Origin: an uncultured Chryseobacterium sp.
GTDB taxonomy: Bacteria; Bacteroidota; Bacteroidia; Flavobacteriales; Weeksellaceae
DNA length: 64,000 nt
Direction: 5' to 3'
Assembly: GCA_913774355.1 (NCBI GenBank)
Contig: CAJYGB010000008.1
Coordinates: 62,001 to 126,000, forward strand
The position numbers and the translations under genes are program-made. Shown one piece after another: positions 7,880 to 16,161 of the stretch (positions are counted from its first letter, which is position 1; every line of letters begins with the position of its first letter). The notes below the pieces were generated by a model. It was not told where the DNA came from. It was given only the letters and a program-made list of their open reading frames with translations, and ran no database searches.

Positions 7880-9325
7880 TTATTTCTGTGGAATATTCGC
7901 TAAAATATCTTTCAGGAAGCTCCAGAATTTCTGGGTGGAAGAAATGCTGGCCTTTTCATCCGGCGAGTGCGCCCCACGGATCGTCGGTCCGAAACTTACC
8001 ATTTCCATTTCAGGGTAATTGGCCCCGATGATTCCGCATTCCAGTCCGGCGTGGCAGGCTACTACATGAGGTTTCTCCGTGAATTTTTCCGTATAGATCT
8101 TCTCCATCAGCTGAACGATCTCAGAACCCGGCTTCGGCTTCCATCCCGGATAAGAACCGCTGAAAACCGTATTCATTCCGGCCAGATCCGCTACCGATTT
8201 CAACTGTTCCGCCACAGAATCCTTTGACGATTCCACAGATGATCTGGAAAGATTTAAAATTTTTAAGGAACCTTCTTTTAATTCGACTCTTGCCACATTG
8301 TTTGACGATTCCACTAAATCCTTTACATCCGGACTCATTCGGTATACCCCGTTATGAAGTGATTTTAAAGCTAAAATGATTTTCTTTGAATCCGCCTCAG
8401 AAATAGCATGATCTGAAGTGGTGGCGTGTTCGATATTGATCTGAAGACCTGTTTCAATGCCTGCAAATTCTTCCAGGATTTCATTTTTAAGGCCGTTGGT
8501 CAGTTCATCTATGAATTCCTGTGCATTTCTAACAGAGGCAATCGCTATGGCTTCTCTCGGGATGGCATTTCGCAATCCGCCGCCGTCGATGGAAACCAGC
8601 TGTATGTTTTCTTTTTCCAGCGCTTTGTATAAAAGACGCCCCACGATGATGTTGGCATTCCCGAAACCTTTGTGGATATCCATTCCCGAATGGCCGCCCT
8701 GAAGTCCTTTTACTTCAAACCGGATGATCTGGCCTTTGGCCGCCTCGGTTTTATAATTATGGGAAATTGTAACATCGATTCCTCCGGCACAGCCGATATC
8801 GATTTCATCGTCTTCTTCCGTATCCAGGTTGAGCAGGATGTCACCGGTCAGTTGTCCCGGTTTCAGACCTAAAGCCCCCGTCATTCCCGTTTCTTCATCG
8901 ATGGTAAACAGGGCCTCCAGCGCGGGATGCGGGATGTCCGAACTTTCCAGGACAGACATAATCGTGGCTACACCGAGTCCGTTATCGGCTCCCAGGGTTG
9001 TTCCTTTTGCCCGTACCCAGTCGCCGTCGACTTCCATTCGGATACCTTCCGTTTCAAAGTCGAAATTCACATCATTGTTTTTCTGGCAGACCATATCCAG
9101 ATGCGACTGAAGCACAACGGATTTCCGGTCTTCCATACCTGCGGTTGCCGGTTTCCTGATGATTACATTTCCTACGGTATCCACCGTGGTTTCAAGTCCG
9201 AGGTTTTCACCGAATTCTTTGATGAAGGCAATAACTCTTTCTTCTTTTTTTGACGGTCTCGGAACTGCATTTAATCGGGAAAAATTCTTCCAGATCACCT
9301 GCGGTTCTATGTTCGATAATTCCAT
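7880..9325 (-). CDS. pepD: Aminoacyl-histidine dipeptidase (M20 family, PepD-like)
   Basis: 481-residue cytosolic metallodipeptidase that splits dipeptides such as carnosine-type Xaa-His. Metal-site motifs are VVLQSHLDMVCQ (His-x-Asp), GTTLGADNGLG (bridging Asp), FTIDEETGMTGALGL (catalytic Glu and Glu ligand), LNLDTEEDD, and a C-terminal CHAGLECG His. The dimerisation part KGLQGGHSGMDIHKG is present. The longer frame opens 35 codons upstream, but MELSNIEPQVIWKNF is the normal family N-terminus and the extra residues look like translated spacer, so the start is set at 9325. Confidence 0.93.
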   Translation of the reverse strand: MELSNIEPQVIWKNFSRLNAVPRPSKKEERVIAFIKEFGENLGLETTVDTVGNVIIRKPATAGMEDRKSVVLQSHLDMVCQKNNDVNFDFETEGIRMEVDGDWVRAKGTTLGADNGLGVATIMSVLESSDIPHPALEALFTIDEETGMTGALGLKPGQLTGDILLNLDTEEDDEIDIGCAGGIDVTISHNYKTEAAKGQIIRFEVKGLQGGHSGMDIHKGFGNANIIVGRLLYKALEKENIQLVSIDGGGLRNAIPREAIAIASVRNAQEFIDELTNGLKNEILEEFAGIETGLQINIEHATTSDHAISEADSKKIILALKSLHNGVYRMSPDVKDLVESSNNVARVELKEGSLKILNLSRSSVESSKDSVAEQLKSVADLAGMNTVFSGSYPGWKPKPGSEIVQLMEKIYTEKFTEKPHVVACHAGLECGIIGANYPEMEMVSFGPTIRGAHSPDEKASISSTQKFWSFLKDILANIPQK

Positions 9326-9358
9326 TGAATTTATTTTTATCAAAATTACAAAATAAAA

Positions 9359-9385
9359 AAAAGCTTCCGTAAAAACGGAAGCTAT
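9359..9385 (-). terminator. Intrinsic terminator of the lipoprotein gene
   Basis: AGCTTCCGT / ACGGAAGCT, a perfect 9-bp stem with an AAAA loop; on the minus strand it is followed by eight T. It lies between the lipoprotein gene and the PepD start. Confidence 0.8.
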
Positions 9386-9410
9386 ATTTTTGCAGGAAGC
9401 CATAAGCCGT

Positions 9411-9902
9411 CTAACATCCGCATTCTCCATAGATCGGCAGCGTTACAACGGTTCCGTCAGGTTTTTCGATCCTGATGGTTCCTTCAAACAGCAGGGCTTC
9501 TTCGCCTTTGATTTTCTTTCCCTGTACGGAAATTTTATAATCGCCGCTTTCGATTTCTTTGCTCAGTTCTTCATCCACTTCCATATCGCTGGAAGAGATC
9601 AGGTTCATGGCTACTCGTTTCCCGTCCAGTTTCATGTAAGCGGTTTTCCCGGCATCATCGGCATAGATGTACTTTTCGTTTTCAAAATCAGTCTTGTTCT
9701 TGGCAAAATAACAGGAGCATTCTTTGATTTCTTTTGGGAAAGGAAAAGTTTCTACCAATATTTTACCGGAGGAAGTTTCTGCTTTTACCGTATCCTGAAC
9801 AATCGTTACAGAATCTTTTTTTGCTGAACCGGAAATGGTTTCCTTATCCTTTTTACAAGCCACCAACAGGAAAGCTGAAAAGAAAATGATTACATATTTC
9901 AT
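9411..9902 (-). CDS. Hypothetical lipoprotein
   Basis: 163 residues with a lipoprotein signal (FFSAFLLVAC, lipid-attachment Cys at about 16) followed by a charged Lys/Asp linker. The mature part has a Cys-rich element KECSCYFAKNK and ends in GECGC, so disulfides are possible after export. No family is recognised. The upstream HAD gene is 34 bp away on the same strand, so they may be co-transcribed. The function is unknown. Confidence 0.7.
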   Translation of the reverse strand: MKYVIIFFSAFLLVACKKDKETISGSAKKDSVTIVQDTVKAETSSGKILVETFPFPKEIKECSCYFAKNKTDFENEKYIYADDAGKTAYMKLDGKRVAMNLISSSDMEVDEELSKEIESGDYKISVQGKKIKGEEALLFEGTIRIEKPDGTVVTLPIYGECGC

Positions 9903-9936
9903 CGTAATATTATTTAATTAAAATTTAATTCTGAAA

Positions 9937-10377
9937 TTAGAATTCATCAATTTTCTTCAGAATCGTATTTACCCAGTCTGTATTATCAACTGCTATAATA
10001 ATTGTTTTAAAACCAAATTTTTTTCCTTCGATTTCCACCCCTGTTGAATCATCGATATGAACATCAATACCGAATTCAGGAGGAAATTTAGAAATATTTC
10101 CTCTATTTCTGATCTTTTTCTCATGCAGTTGCTGATTAATAACAAAATCAACCGGAATACCATGAGACAAAAACATTAATTTGATTTTAAAAACATTTCT
10201 GTAAGAAGTCGTGTAAATATAAATTTTATGTTTTCGGTCTCTTAATGCCCTAAATAATTCAATTGTTCCCAATCGGATTCTTTCAGCTCTGATCATTTTA
10301 GCAAAAAAAGATCTTTTTTCTAAAGAGAATCTGCTGTTGGAAATAATCGTATCATCTAAATCAAATGATATTTTCAT
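9937..10377 (-). CDS. HAD superfamily hydrolase-like protein
   Basis: 146 residues, cytoplasmic. HAD motif I is at the N-terminus (ISFDLDDTIIS, nucleophile D6 and acid/base D8); motif II is IYIYTTSYRN; a late IDVHIDDSTGVE supplies the acidic metal-binding motif. It is shorter than most HAD phosphatases, with little cap domain. The substrate is unknown. Codon use is somewhat more AT-rich than in the flanking LURP-one gene. Confidence 0.75.
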   Translation of the reverse strand: MKISFDLDDTIISNSRFSLEKRSFFAKMIRAERIRLGTIELFRALRDRKHKIYIYTTSYRNVFKIKLMFLSHGIPVDFVINQQLHEKKIRNRGNISKFPPEFGIDVHIDDSTGVEIEGKKFGFKTIIIAVDNTDWVNTILKKIDEF

Positions 10378-10410
10378 AGATTGAAAACTGCTGTAATATT
10401 ACTGTTGATA

Positions 10411-11016
10411 TTATCCTCTTGCTCTCTCAAGCAGCGTCATCATCAGCAATGAAAGAATGACCAAACTTTCTTCTTCATCATCAATGTCGATCAGGCGGTC
10501 GAGCTGGAATCTTCTTCCGAAGAAAGACGGCATTTTTTTCAGTTTGAAATAGGCTTTTCCATCCATCCCCGTTACGGTATACGAAGGATTCAGGAAATAG
10601 CCTGTAAACATCCCGATCACCGGGATTTCTCCTACCATATTATCGAACACTTTCACCCATCCGTTGTCTTCCTGAATTTTGAATTTCGGCTGATCGTTGG
10701 CGTCCAGAATATCGTAGCTTGCTTTCCAGATGGAACGCATCCCTTTTCTGGCCAGTCTTCCGAAGCTTCGGCCGGTAGCAATTTCGCTTAAAGAATAGGA
10801 AGCGTTAAAATCGATCCATTGGTTGGCTTTGATTCTGAAAAGTTCTTTGGATTTGCTCTCGTCATTGAAAACAATCACATCTTCTTTCAGTTTGAACATT
10901 TTCTGACGGACGTAAGCTACATAATTCCCGTTTCTGTCCGTAATGTTGAAATCGCTCGCAAGCGTGGTGATCTTAAATTTAAAATCCAGCGGATAATTTA
11001 AGTTGTTAAGCGCCAT
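10411..11016 (-). CDS. LURP-one-related / tubby-like beta-barrel family protein
   Basis: 201 residues. The pattern of short beta strands (DFNITDRNGNYVAYVRQKMFKLKEDVIVFND, then an ASYDILDAND strand and FLNPSYTVTG) matches the LURP-one-related family, which is structurally similar to the phospholipid-scramblase/Tubby fold. There is no signal peptide or membrane segment, so a cytoplasmic or membrane-peripheral role is likely. The C-terminus (LVILSLLMMTLLERARG) is hydrophobic. The biochemical role in bacteria is not known. The gene is divergent from recR. Confidence 0.75.
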   Translation of the reverse strand: MALNNLNYPLDFKFKITTLASDFNITDRNGNYVAYVRQKMFKLKEDVIVFNDESKSKELFRIKANQWIDFNASYSLSEIATGRSFGRLARKGMRSIWKASYDILDANDQPKFKIQEDNGWVKVFDNMVGEIPVIGMFTGYFLNPSYTVTGMDGKAYFKLKKMPSFFGRRFQLDRLIDIDDEEESLVILSLLMMTLLERARG

Positions 11017-11191
11017 TTGGTTTATTTTTCAAGTTAATATTTAGTGGATCAAAGATAAGATTTTTAATTGAAGAAGGGAAATAGGCAATAGAAGGTTTCC
11101 TATTTTTTAAAATAGAAGATACATGGTGTTTTCTGTCAAATTATGAATTAAAACGGATGGATATCTTCTCTAAACTCTCAACAATAATCAC

Positions 11192-11199
11192 TATTTTTG
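11192..11199 (+). promoter_or_regulatory. -7 element placed directly before the recR start
   Basis: TATTTTTG matches TAnnTTTG and ends 4 bp before the recR ATG. Transcription from it would start at or within a few bases of the ATG, giving a leaderless or nearly leaderless message. Confidence 0.4.
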
Positions 11200-11203
11200 T
11201 GTT

Positions 11204-11818
11204 ATGGATTACCCAAGTAAAGTATTGGCAAAGGCGGTGGAGGAAATCGCCGGGCTCCCCGGAATCGGAAGGAAAACAGCTTTGCGACTGGCGCTACATT
11301 TATTGAAGCAGCCCAATTCCAGGGCAGTGAGCCTCGGAACCTCCCTTATCAGCCTTGTAAACGATATAAAATACTGTAAAGAATGTCATAATTTTTCAGA
11401 TTTCGATGTCTGTGAAATATGCAGCAACGATAAGCGGAATGATGAACTGATCTGCATTGTGGAAGATGTAAGGGATGTGATTGCGATTGAAAATACCGGG
11501 AAGTACACTGGAAAATACCTGATTCTGGGCGGTAAAATTTCCCCAATGGAAGGGGTAGGGCCGAACCAGCTGAATATCCCGAGCATTGAAAAAAAGCTTA
11601 ATGAGGGCACAGTGAAGGAATTTATTTTTGCGCTGAGTGCTACAATGGAAGGTGATACGACCGCATATTATATTTATAAAAAATTTAAAAATTCAGGTGT
11701 GAATTTTTCCAGTATCGCAAGAGGGATCTCGGTAGGAGATGAGCTTGAATATGCCGATGAGATTTCATTGGGCAGATCGATCATGAATAGGCTTCCTTAC
11801 AGCGAAGGAAATCCTTAA
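11204..11818 (+). CDS. recR: Recombination mediator protein RecR
   Basis: 204 residues. An N-terminal helix-hairpin-helix (IAGLPGIGRKTALRLA), a C4 zinc finger (CKECHNFSDFDVCEIC), a TOPRIM domain with the acidic Glu in ICIVEDVRDV and LGGKISPMEGVGP, and a Walker-B-like C-terminal part are all present. RecR with RecO and RecF loads RecA on gapped DNA. Two glycosyltransferase genes follow at 14-15 bp spacing, so they are probably read from the same promoter; such linkage is an accident of layout rather than function. Confidence 0.96.
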   Translation: MDYPSKVLAKAVEEIAGLPGIGRKTALRLALHLLKQPNSRAVSLGTSLISLVNDIKYCKECHNFSDFDVCEICSNDKRNDELICIVEDVRDVIAIENTGKYTGKYLILGGKISPMEGVGPNQLNIPSIEKKLNEGTVKEFIFALSATMEGDTTAYYIYKKFKNSGVNFSSIARGISVGDELEYADEISLGRSIMNRLPYSEGNP

Positions 11819-11832
11819 TGTAAATTTTCAAG

Positions 11833-12636
11833 ATGATTTCCGTTATCATTCCGTTATATAATGCTGAAAAAACCATCCTGTCTGCACTGGATTCTATAAA
11901 AGCACAGACTGTGGATAAAAAGGAATTTGAAATCATTATCGTCAACGACGGCTCTACAGACGGAAGCAAAGAGGTTGTGGAATTATTCATCAGAGAAAAT
12001 CCTGATTTGAATATAAAATTTTTGGAACAGTCCAATACCGGTGTTTCAAAAGCCAGGAATTCGGGTCTGAGAATAGCTTCAGGCCAATATATTGCCCTGC
12101 TGGATTCGGATGACGAATGGCTTCCGGAAAAAACCGAAAAGCAGCTGGCATTGCTTACGGATAAAAATATATCGGTAGATTTTATCGCTACCCGCCGGAA
12201 TAACAATAAAATCCTTTTGCCGTACCGCGTGAAGAATAATATAGCGGAAATTACTTTTAAAAAACTGCTCCTGCGCAATGAAGCACAGCCTTCTACGGTT
12301 ATCTTTAAGCGAAAAGTGCTGGAAAATACCGGATTTTTCAACGAAGACCAGCGGTACGCTGAAGACCTGAACTACTGGATGAAGATCTCCAGGAACAACA
12401 AAATGTATATTCTCAATGAAAGCCTGCTGATTGCCGGTGGAGGAAAGAGGACATTCGGGGTTTCCGGGCTTTCGGCCGATCTTTCCGCAATGGAAAAAGG
12501 TTTTCAGCGGAACCTGAAGGAAATGTATGCCTTAAAAAATATAAATTTTATTCAATATCTTCTACTGAAGGCTTTTTATAAGACGAAATACTTACTTTTG
12601 CTGACGAGAACCTATTATTATAATTTAAAAAAATAA
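11833..12636 (+). CDS. Family 2 glycosyltransferase
   Basis: 267 residues. The GT-A fold N-terminus MISVIIPLYNAEKTILSALDS, nucleotide-sugar binding VNDGSTDGS and the metal-binding motif LLDSDDEW (DxD-like) identify GT2. The acceptor-side motif EDLNYWMKIS follows. The sugar and acceptor are unknown; these enzymes usually build surface polysaccharides or lipopolysaccharide. It lies 14 bp after recR and 15 bp before a second GT2 gene, an evident operon. Confidence 0.9.
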   Translation: MISVIIPLYNAEKTILSALDSIKAQTVDKKEFEIIIVNDGSTDGSKEVVELFIRENPDLNIKFLEQSNTGVSKARNSGLRIASGQYIALLDSDDEWLPEKTEKQLALLTDKNISVDFIATRRNNNKILLPYRVKNNIAEITFKKLLLRNEAQPSTVIFKRKVLENTGFFNEDQRYAEDLNYWMKISRNNKMYILNESLLIAGGGKRTFGVSGLSADLSAMEKGFQRNLKEMYALKNINFIQYLLLKAFYKTKYLLLLTRTYYYNLKK

Positions 12637-12651
12637 CCTAAGGAGATTCAT

Positions 12652-13485
12652 ATGAAGTTGTCCGTCATTATCGTCAACTATAATGTCACTCAATTGCTTC
12701 GGAACTGTCTTGCGTCGTTACGCAAATACCTGCCGGAGACAGGCTGTGAAATAGTCGTGGTAGATAATGCTTCTGCAGATTCTTCCTGGCGAGAACTCAT
12801 TCCCGAATTCCCGGAAGTTCTTTTTATCTCCTCCGAAACAAACGACGGTTTTGCCAAAGCCAACAATAAAGCCGTTAATGCCGCCAAAGGTGAATACATT
12901 CTGCTCCTGAATCCGGATACGGAGCTGGAGGGTTTTTATATGAATGAAATTCTGGACTTCGCTGTTTCCCAAAAAAATTTCGGATGCCTGGGCGTACGGA
13001 TGCATGATGCGGAAGGCCGTTTTCTGCCGGAAAGCAAACGTTCGGTACCGGATATGTTCAATTCTTTTGAAAAGCTTTTTACCAACTTTAAAAAGAACAG
13101 TTCAAAGTCCTATTACCGCTTTGATATCGATCAGCAGGCCGTGGCAGAAGTGGAGGTGCTTACCGGAGCTTTCCTTCTTATAAAAAGAGAGGTTTACGAA
13201 GACGTAGGCGGGCTGGACGAATCGTATTTTATGTACGGGGAAGATATTGATCTTTGCTATACGGTGCTGAGAAAAGGCTTCAGGAACTTTTATTATGGCA
13301 AAGCTTCGATCCTTCATCATAAAGGTGAAAGCACCGTAAAAGATGAAGTGTATCTGGAACGCTTTTATGGAGCCATGCATATTTTCATAGATAAATATTA
13401 TAAAAGGTCCAAACCCTTACAATATTCCTTTCTGAAAGCCGGGCTGAATCTGCGGCATAAAATTGAAAAGATTAAGTTGAAGTAA
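12652..13485 (+). CDS. Family 2 glycosyltransferase, WbbL/rhamnosyltransferase-like
   Basis: 277 residues. LSVIIVNYNVTQLL, VVDNASADSS, LLLNPDTELE (DxD position) and the long conserved segment LTGAFLLIKREVYEDVGG followed by FMYGEDIDLCYTVLRKG match the WbbL-like GT2 subgroup. It probably transfers a deoxyhexose or similar sugar to a surface glycan on the cytoplasmic face of the membrane. It is the last gene of the recR operon, followed by a bidirectional terminator. Confidence 0.9.
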   Translation: MKLSVIIVNYNVTQLLRNCLASLRKYLPETGCEIVVVDNASADSSWRELIPEFPEVLFISSETNDGFAKANNKAVNAAKGEYILLLNPDTELEGFYMNEILDFAVSQKNFGCLGVRMHDAEGRFLPESKRSVPDMFNSFEKLFTNFKKNSSKSYYRFDIDQQAVAEVEVLTGAFLLIKREVYEDVGGLDESYFMYGEDIDLCYTVLRKGFRNFYYGKASILHHKGESTVKDEVYLERFYGAMHIFIDKYYKRSKPLQYSFLKAGLNLRHKIEKIKLK

Positions 13486-13535
13486 CAGGAAGTCGGGCTG
13501 AGAGTTTTTTACCCGGATTTAAGTGACATTAAAAT

Positions 13536-13566
13536 AAAAAAGCAACTCGATACAGAGTTGCTTTTT
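13536..13566. terminator. Bidirectional intrinsic terminator
   Basis: AAAAAGCAACTC / GAGTTGCTTTTT, a perfect 12-bp stem around GATACA, A-rich before and T-rich after, between the convergent glycosyltransferase and secG genes. Confidence 0.85.
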
Positions 13567-13587
13567 CTATGTAAAATAATTATTTGC

Positions 13588-13935
13588 TTATTTAGTCGGT
13601 GCCGGTGTCTGAATCGGAGCAGTTGTAGAAGAAGGCGCAGCTTTCTGATTAGCCGGAGCTTCTTTTTTGGCAGGAACCTGAACCGGTGTCGCAGCCGATG
13701 GCTTACCTGTAATGACAACGCTTAACAGAATAAGAACGATAATTGTTCCCCCAAGCGTCCATGTTGCTTTTTCCATAAAGTCGTTGGTTCTCTGTACCCC
13801 GAACTGTGCGGAAGATGCACCTCCGAACGTGCTGGAAAGGCCTCCTCCTTTTGGATTTTGAGCCATGACAATGATTACCAGTAAGATGCTGGCGATCATA
13901 ATAAGAACCATCAATAGTATAAATATAGAATCCAT
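13588..13935 (-). CDS. secG: Preprotein translocase subunit SecG
   Basis: 115 residues. Two membrane helices (IFILLMVLIMIASILLVIIV and LGGTIIVLILLSVVITG) flank the conserved cytoplasmic loop QNPKGGGLSSTFGG, the SecG signature. A Pro/Ala/Lys/Thr-rich tail after the second helix is typical of Bacteroidetes SecG. The frame opens 22 codons earlier, but MDSIFILLM is the natural start. It is an auxiliary subunit of the SecYEG channel. Confidence 0.93.
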   Translation of the reverse strand: MDSIFILLMVLIMIASILLVIIVMAQNPKGGGLSSTFGGASSAQFGVQRTNDFMEKATWTLGGTIIVLILLSVVITGKPSAATPVQVPAKKEAPANQKAAPSSTTAPIQTPAPTK

Positions 13936-14020
13936 TAATTTGATATCTTTTTGAATGGGCAAATTTAATCTTTTTTTGCGGAATAGCAAAGAAAGAATCA
14001 TTTAAATGTTCCAAAAATAA

Positions 14021-14046
14021 AAAACGGCAACCAAAGCTGCCGTTTT
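14021..14046 (-). terminator. Intrinsic terminator of the M16 peptidase operon
   Basis: AAAACGGCA / TGCCGTTTT, a 9-bp stem with an 8-base loop; the minus strand has a T-rich tail. It lies 20 bp past the stop of the 681-residue M16 protein. Confidence 0.75.
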
Positions 14047-14065
14047 TCTGTAAATAAGAAGGTTT

Positions 14066-16111
14066 TTATTTAAAATCAGAATCTTTTGCCTGATTGATCT
14101 CGTAAGACTTTACGTTCATGGTCATGTCCATTCCCATCTGGTTTACAGAGATCGTGTAAGGCATTTTTACACCTGCCACATCTTTATAATTAGAGAATAA
14201 GGTAGGGACGCTGATCTCCTGCCCCTGTGCTTTTACCGTTCTGGTTTCCCCGGTCTTCAGGCCGGTTTTAATGCTGTAGTAATAGGTTGTTTCAGGACCT
14301 TTGATTGCGTAAGAATCCTCACCACCGATTTTCTCGATGCCTGTCAGCTTATATTCAGGAGATTTGGCGAAAGTCATTTCTTCGAAAACCTCGGTATTCT
14401 TCTGTTTTTCGGCGATCTGCTCAGGAGTTACAGGAACTTTTCTGCCCATTTGCTCAGCATATCCGGTTTTCCCGTCAAAGACATCTTTAAAAACTGTCTG
14501 TCCCATAGTTGTAACCTGGGTCAACTCTTTTCCGCCCTGTGCCTTAATCGTTTTCACTTCGAGACTCTGCCCCTGCATAGACATCGCAGCGTTTATGGTA
14601 TACGAAGAAATTTTGGAAACGTTCGCTTTCCCTCCGATGGCATCGATGTATTTATCGGCAACAGAAGCTACCGTTACATTGGCATCCACTTTTTTCGCAG
14701 ATGGCTTTGCTACAGGATTGGCCTCCGTATCATAATATTTTACAGGATAACCTAATTTTTCCAGTCCTTCAGAAATATCGGAAGCTTTACCGGCGATGAA
14801 AATTCTGCTTTGGTTTGGCATAATCGTCGATTTTACGGCATTCGATACATCGGCAGCCGTTACTTTATCGATAGATTTGAGGTAATTGGTGTAGAAATCA
14901 TCCGGAAGATCCTGGATCTTCTGGTTCAGGGCAAATCTCGCAATCGTTGCAGGCTGCTCCAGGGCAAGGATGAAAGAACCTTTAAGCTTGGCCTTTGCAT
15001 TTTCAAGTTCTTCAGGCTTTACGGCAGAAATGGCGTTAAGCTCGTTCATGAATTCTTTTACCGCTTTATCCGTTACTTCGTTCCTTACGCTTGCACTTGC
15101 AGAAAACTGCGGCGAATATTTGCTGGCGCTCATGTTTGAATAAGCTCCGTAGGTAAATCCGTTTTTCTCACGAAGGTTCATGAAAAGCCTTGCTTCACCA
15201 CCACCACCTAGGATATAGTTGGCAATGGTTGCCGGGAAGTAGTTGGCATCCTTCATCTTCAGCGTATTCAGATTGTTTAGGGAAACTACAGACTGTACGG
15301 CAGAAGGAACGTCTACCACATCGATCTCGGTTTTTGCAACATTGGCAGCGGGTTCTACCGGAGTCATCAGTGTGTTGGCTTTTTTCCATCCGCTGAAAGC
15401 CTTTTCAACCAAGGACTTTACTTTATCGAATTTCACATCTCCTACGATCACCAGATAAGCATTATCCGGAGCGTAATATTTTTTATAAATATTCTGTACG
15501 TCAGCCAACTGGATTCTGTTGATGGATTCAACGGTCTCAAATTCGCCTCTTGACGTGTTTTTTCCGTACATCAAAGCGTTTGAAACCCTTGAAGCAATAG
15601 CAGAAGCATTTTTTTCTTCAGATTTCAGACCCTCGATTGCTCTGGCTTTGGAATCCTGGATTTCCTCTGCTGAAAATTTAGGATTAACGATAGCATCTGC
15701 CATTAAGCCCAGTACTTCAGGGAAATATTTTGAAAGTGAGTTGGCGGAAGCTCCGTTGGAAGAGAAATTCAGGTTAGCCCCAAGATAATCCACCTTTTTA
15801 TTGAAGGCATCTTTGCTCATGCTTGTGGTACCGTTTTCAAACTGTTCCGCCATGATTTCGCTTACTCCCGTTACGTTTCCTTCATAGTAAGGAGGTCTGT
15901 CCATGGTAAGGCTTGCACTTACACGCGGAAGCTTGTTGTTTTCCACCACCATTACGGTAAGGCCGTTGCTCATCTTGAAAGTCTTCGGTTTTGCAATATT
16001 GATGGCCGGTGTCGGGCCCGGCTTCGGCATGGCGTTAAGATCTATTTTCTGTGCTGAAACCATTCCTGCGAAGAAAAACGCTGCAGCTATATATGTTAAT
16101 TGCTTTTTCAT
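14066..16111 (-). CDS. M16 peptidase-like protein without zinc motif, with a LolA-like C-terminal domain
   Basis: 681 residues with a signal peptide (ending GMVSAQ). Two M16-type alpha/beta units cover about 45-470. The HxxEH zinc motif of the partner is replaced by VSEIMAEQFENG (about 83-94), so this is the non-catalytic subunit of a PqqF/processing-peptidase-like pair; the R/Y motif half GGGGEARLFMNLREKNG is retained. A C-terminal portion of about 200 residues (from VADKYIDAIGGKANV) resembles the outer-membrane lipoprotein-sorting (LolA/LppX-like) beta domain seen fused to such proteins in flavobacteria. It follows the catalytic subunit by 50 bp on the same strand. Periplasmic. Confidence 0.88.
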   Translation of the reverse strand: MKKQLTYIAAAFFFAGMVSAQKIDLNAMPKPGPTPAINIAKPKTFKMSNGLTVMVVENNKLPRVSASLTMDRPPYYEGNVTGVSEIMAEQFENGTTSMSKDAFNKKVDYLGANLNFSSNGASANSLSKYFPEVLGLMADAIVNPKFSAEEIQDSKARAIEGLKSEEKNASAIASRVSNALMYGKNTSRGEFETVESINRIQLADVQNIYKKYYAPDNAYLVIVGDVKFDKVKSLVEKAFSGWKKANTLMTPVEPAANVAKTEIDVVDVPSAVQSVVSLNNLNTLKMKDANYFPATIANYILGGGGEARLFMNLREKNGFTYGAYSNMSASKYSPQFSASASVRNEVTDKAVKEFMNELNAISAVKPEELENAKAKLKGSFILALEQPATIARFALNQKIQDLPDDFYTNYLKSIDKVTAADVSNAVKSTIMPNQSRIFIAGKASDISEGLEKLGYPVKYYDTEANPVAKPSAKKVDANVTVASVADKYIDAIGGKANVSKISSYTINAAMSMQGQSLEVKTIKAQGGKELTQVTTMGQTVFKDVFDGKTGYAEQMGRKVPVTPEQIAEKQKNTEVFEEMTFAKSPEYKLTGIEKIGGEDSYAIKGPETTYYYSIKTGLKTGETRTVKAQGQEISVPTLFSNYKDVAGVKMPYTISVNQMGMDMTMNVKSYEINQAKDSDFK

Positions 16112-16161
16112 TTGTAAAAATTTAATTTTTAATAATCATTTTTAACTTAAAATCCAATAAG

